A stretch of 64,000 nt of DNA from Acinetobacter marinus (GTDB lineage Bacteria; Pseudomonadota; Gammaproteobacteria; Pseudomonadales; Moraxellaceae): NCBI RefSeq assembly GCF_900096915.1, contig NZ_FMYK01000001.1, positions 496,001 through 560,000 on the forward strand, in the 5' to 3' direction. The notes under the pieces are model-generated. The model searched no databases. It was not told the origin of the DNA and saw only the letters and a program-made list of their open reading frames with translations. Within the stretch, counting starts at the first letter, position 1. Every line of letters starts with the position of its first letter. This document shows, piece after piece, positions 63,967 through 64,000 of this stretch. A program made the translations under genes and the position numbers.

Positions 63967-64000
63967 TTAAGCAAATGCTTTTTCAGCAGCTTCTACGGTC
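63967..64000 (-). CDS. 3' end of an unidentified gene (cut by the window)
   Basis: Only the C-terminal TVEAAEKAFA and the TAA stop are visible. It lies 12 bases upstream of the methyltransferase gene, so the two are probably one operon. Too short to identify. Confidence 0.5.
   Translation of the reverse strand, partial: TVEAAEKAFA

Overview
The window is ordinary chromosome of a gammaproteobacterium of the Moraxellaceae, most likely Acinetobacter or a close relative. The evidence is a fused tyrA-aroA next to pheA, an OsmC-YcaO fusion protein, a long Gln-rich TamA, the divergent gltA / sdhCDAB locus, a Coq7-type ubiquinone hydroxylase, and moderate GC with short A+T-rich intergenic regions. 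I see no prophage, integron, CRISPR array, rRNA operon or complete insertion sequence. The species is not determined.

Layout. 1-3000: 3' end of radA and a convergent OsmC-YcaO gene. 3000-10400: a Bcr/CflA drug exporter, then a five-gene minus-strand cluster (flavodoxin lipoprotein, alpha/beta hydrolase lipoprotein, cupin-CMD protein, dienelactone-hydrolase-like protein, aldo/keto reductase) facing a divergent LysR regulator. 10400-15400: rapA and rluA (also neighbours in E. coli) and a His-rich zinc-type CDF exporter. 15500-19200: an A+T-rich orphan gene directly behind the acnB terminator, then acnB. 19600-27000: tamB-tamA, for outer-membrane protein assembly. 27100-30200: an LplT-like MFS gene overlapping coq7, a small orphan and a CMD-family gene. 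30200-33600: pheA and tyrA-aroA (aromatic amino acids). 33800-38300: a membrane-anchored glutamate-synthase-like FMN protein, an outer-membrane barrel, dapD (lysine/peptidoglycan) and a hydrolase. 38300-45400: an orphan ArsR regulator, an M61 peptidase-tag-UDG run, cbpA-cbpM and a D,D-carboxypeptidase. 45500-49350: an NDH-2 dehydrogenase, slyD, a CBS-domain protein and a KAS III enzyme. 49600-55000: sdhCDAB and gltA. 55000-59000: four poorly characterised genes (DKNYY, YARHG, DUF2306, zincin-like). 59010-59275: a MITE-like element. 59660-64000: nadE with a coupled unknown gene, tRNA-Met, a small lipoprotein, a methyltransferase and the 3' end of one more gene.

How the genes fit together. Central carbon and respiratory genes dominate: acnB, gltA, sdhCDAB and NDH-2 cover TCA entry and quinone reduction, coq7 makes the quinone, and nadE makes NAD. 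TamA/TamB, the barrel protein, dapD and the D,D-carboxypeptidase serve the envelope. The least explained parts are the mostly exported LysR-linked cluster at 4.4-9.4 kb, the A+T-rich orphan at 15.5-16.5 kb, the hairpin-rich MITE at 59.0-59.3 kb, the 19-bp repeats upstream of the drug exporter, and the unknown gene coupled to nadE. I found no convincing new multi-gene defence or secretion system. The exported redox/hydrolase cluster is the best candidate for undescribed function.
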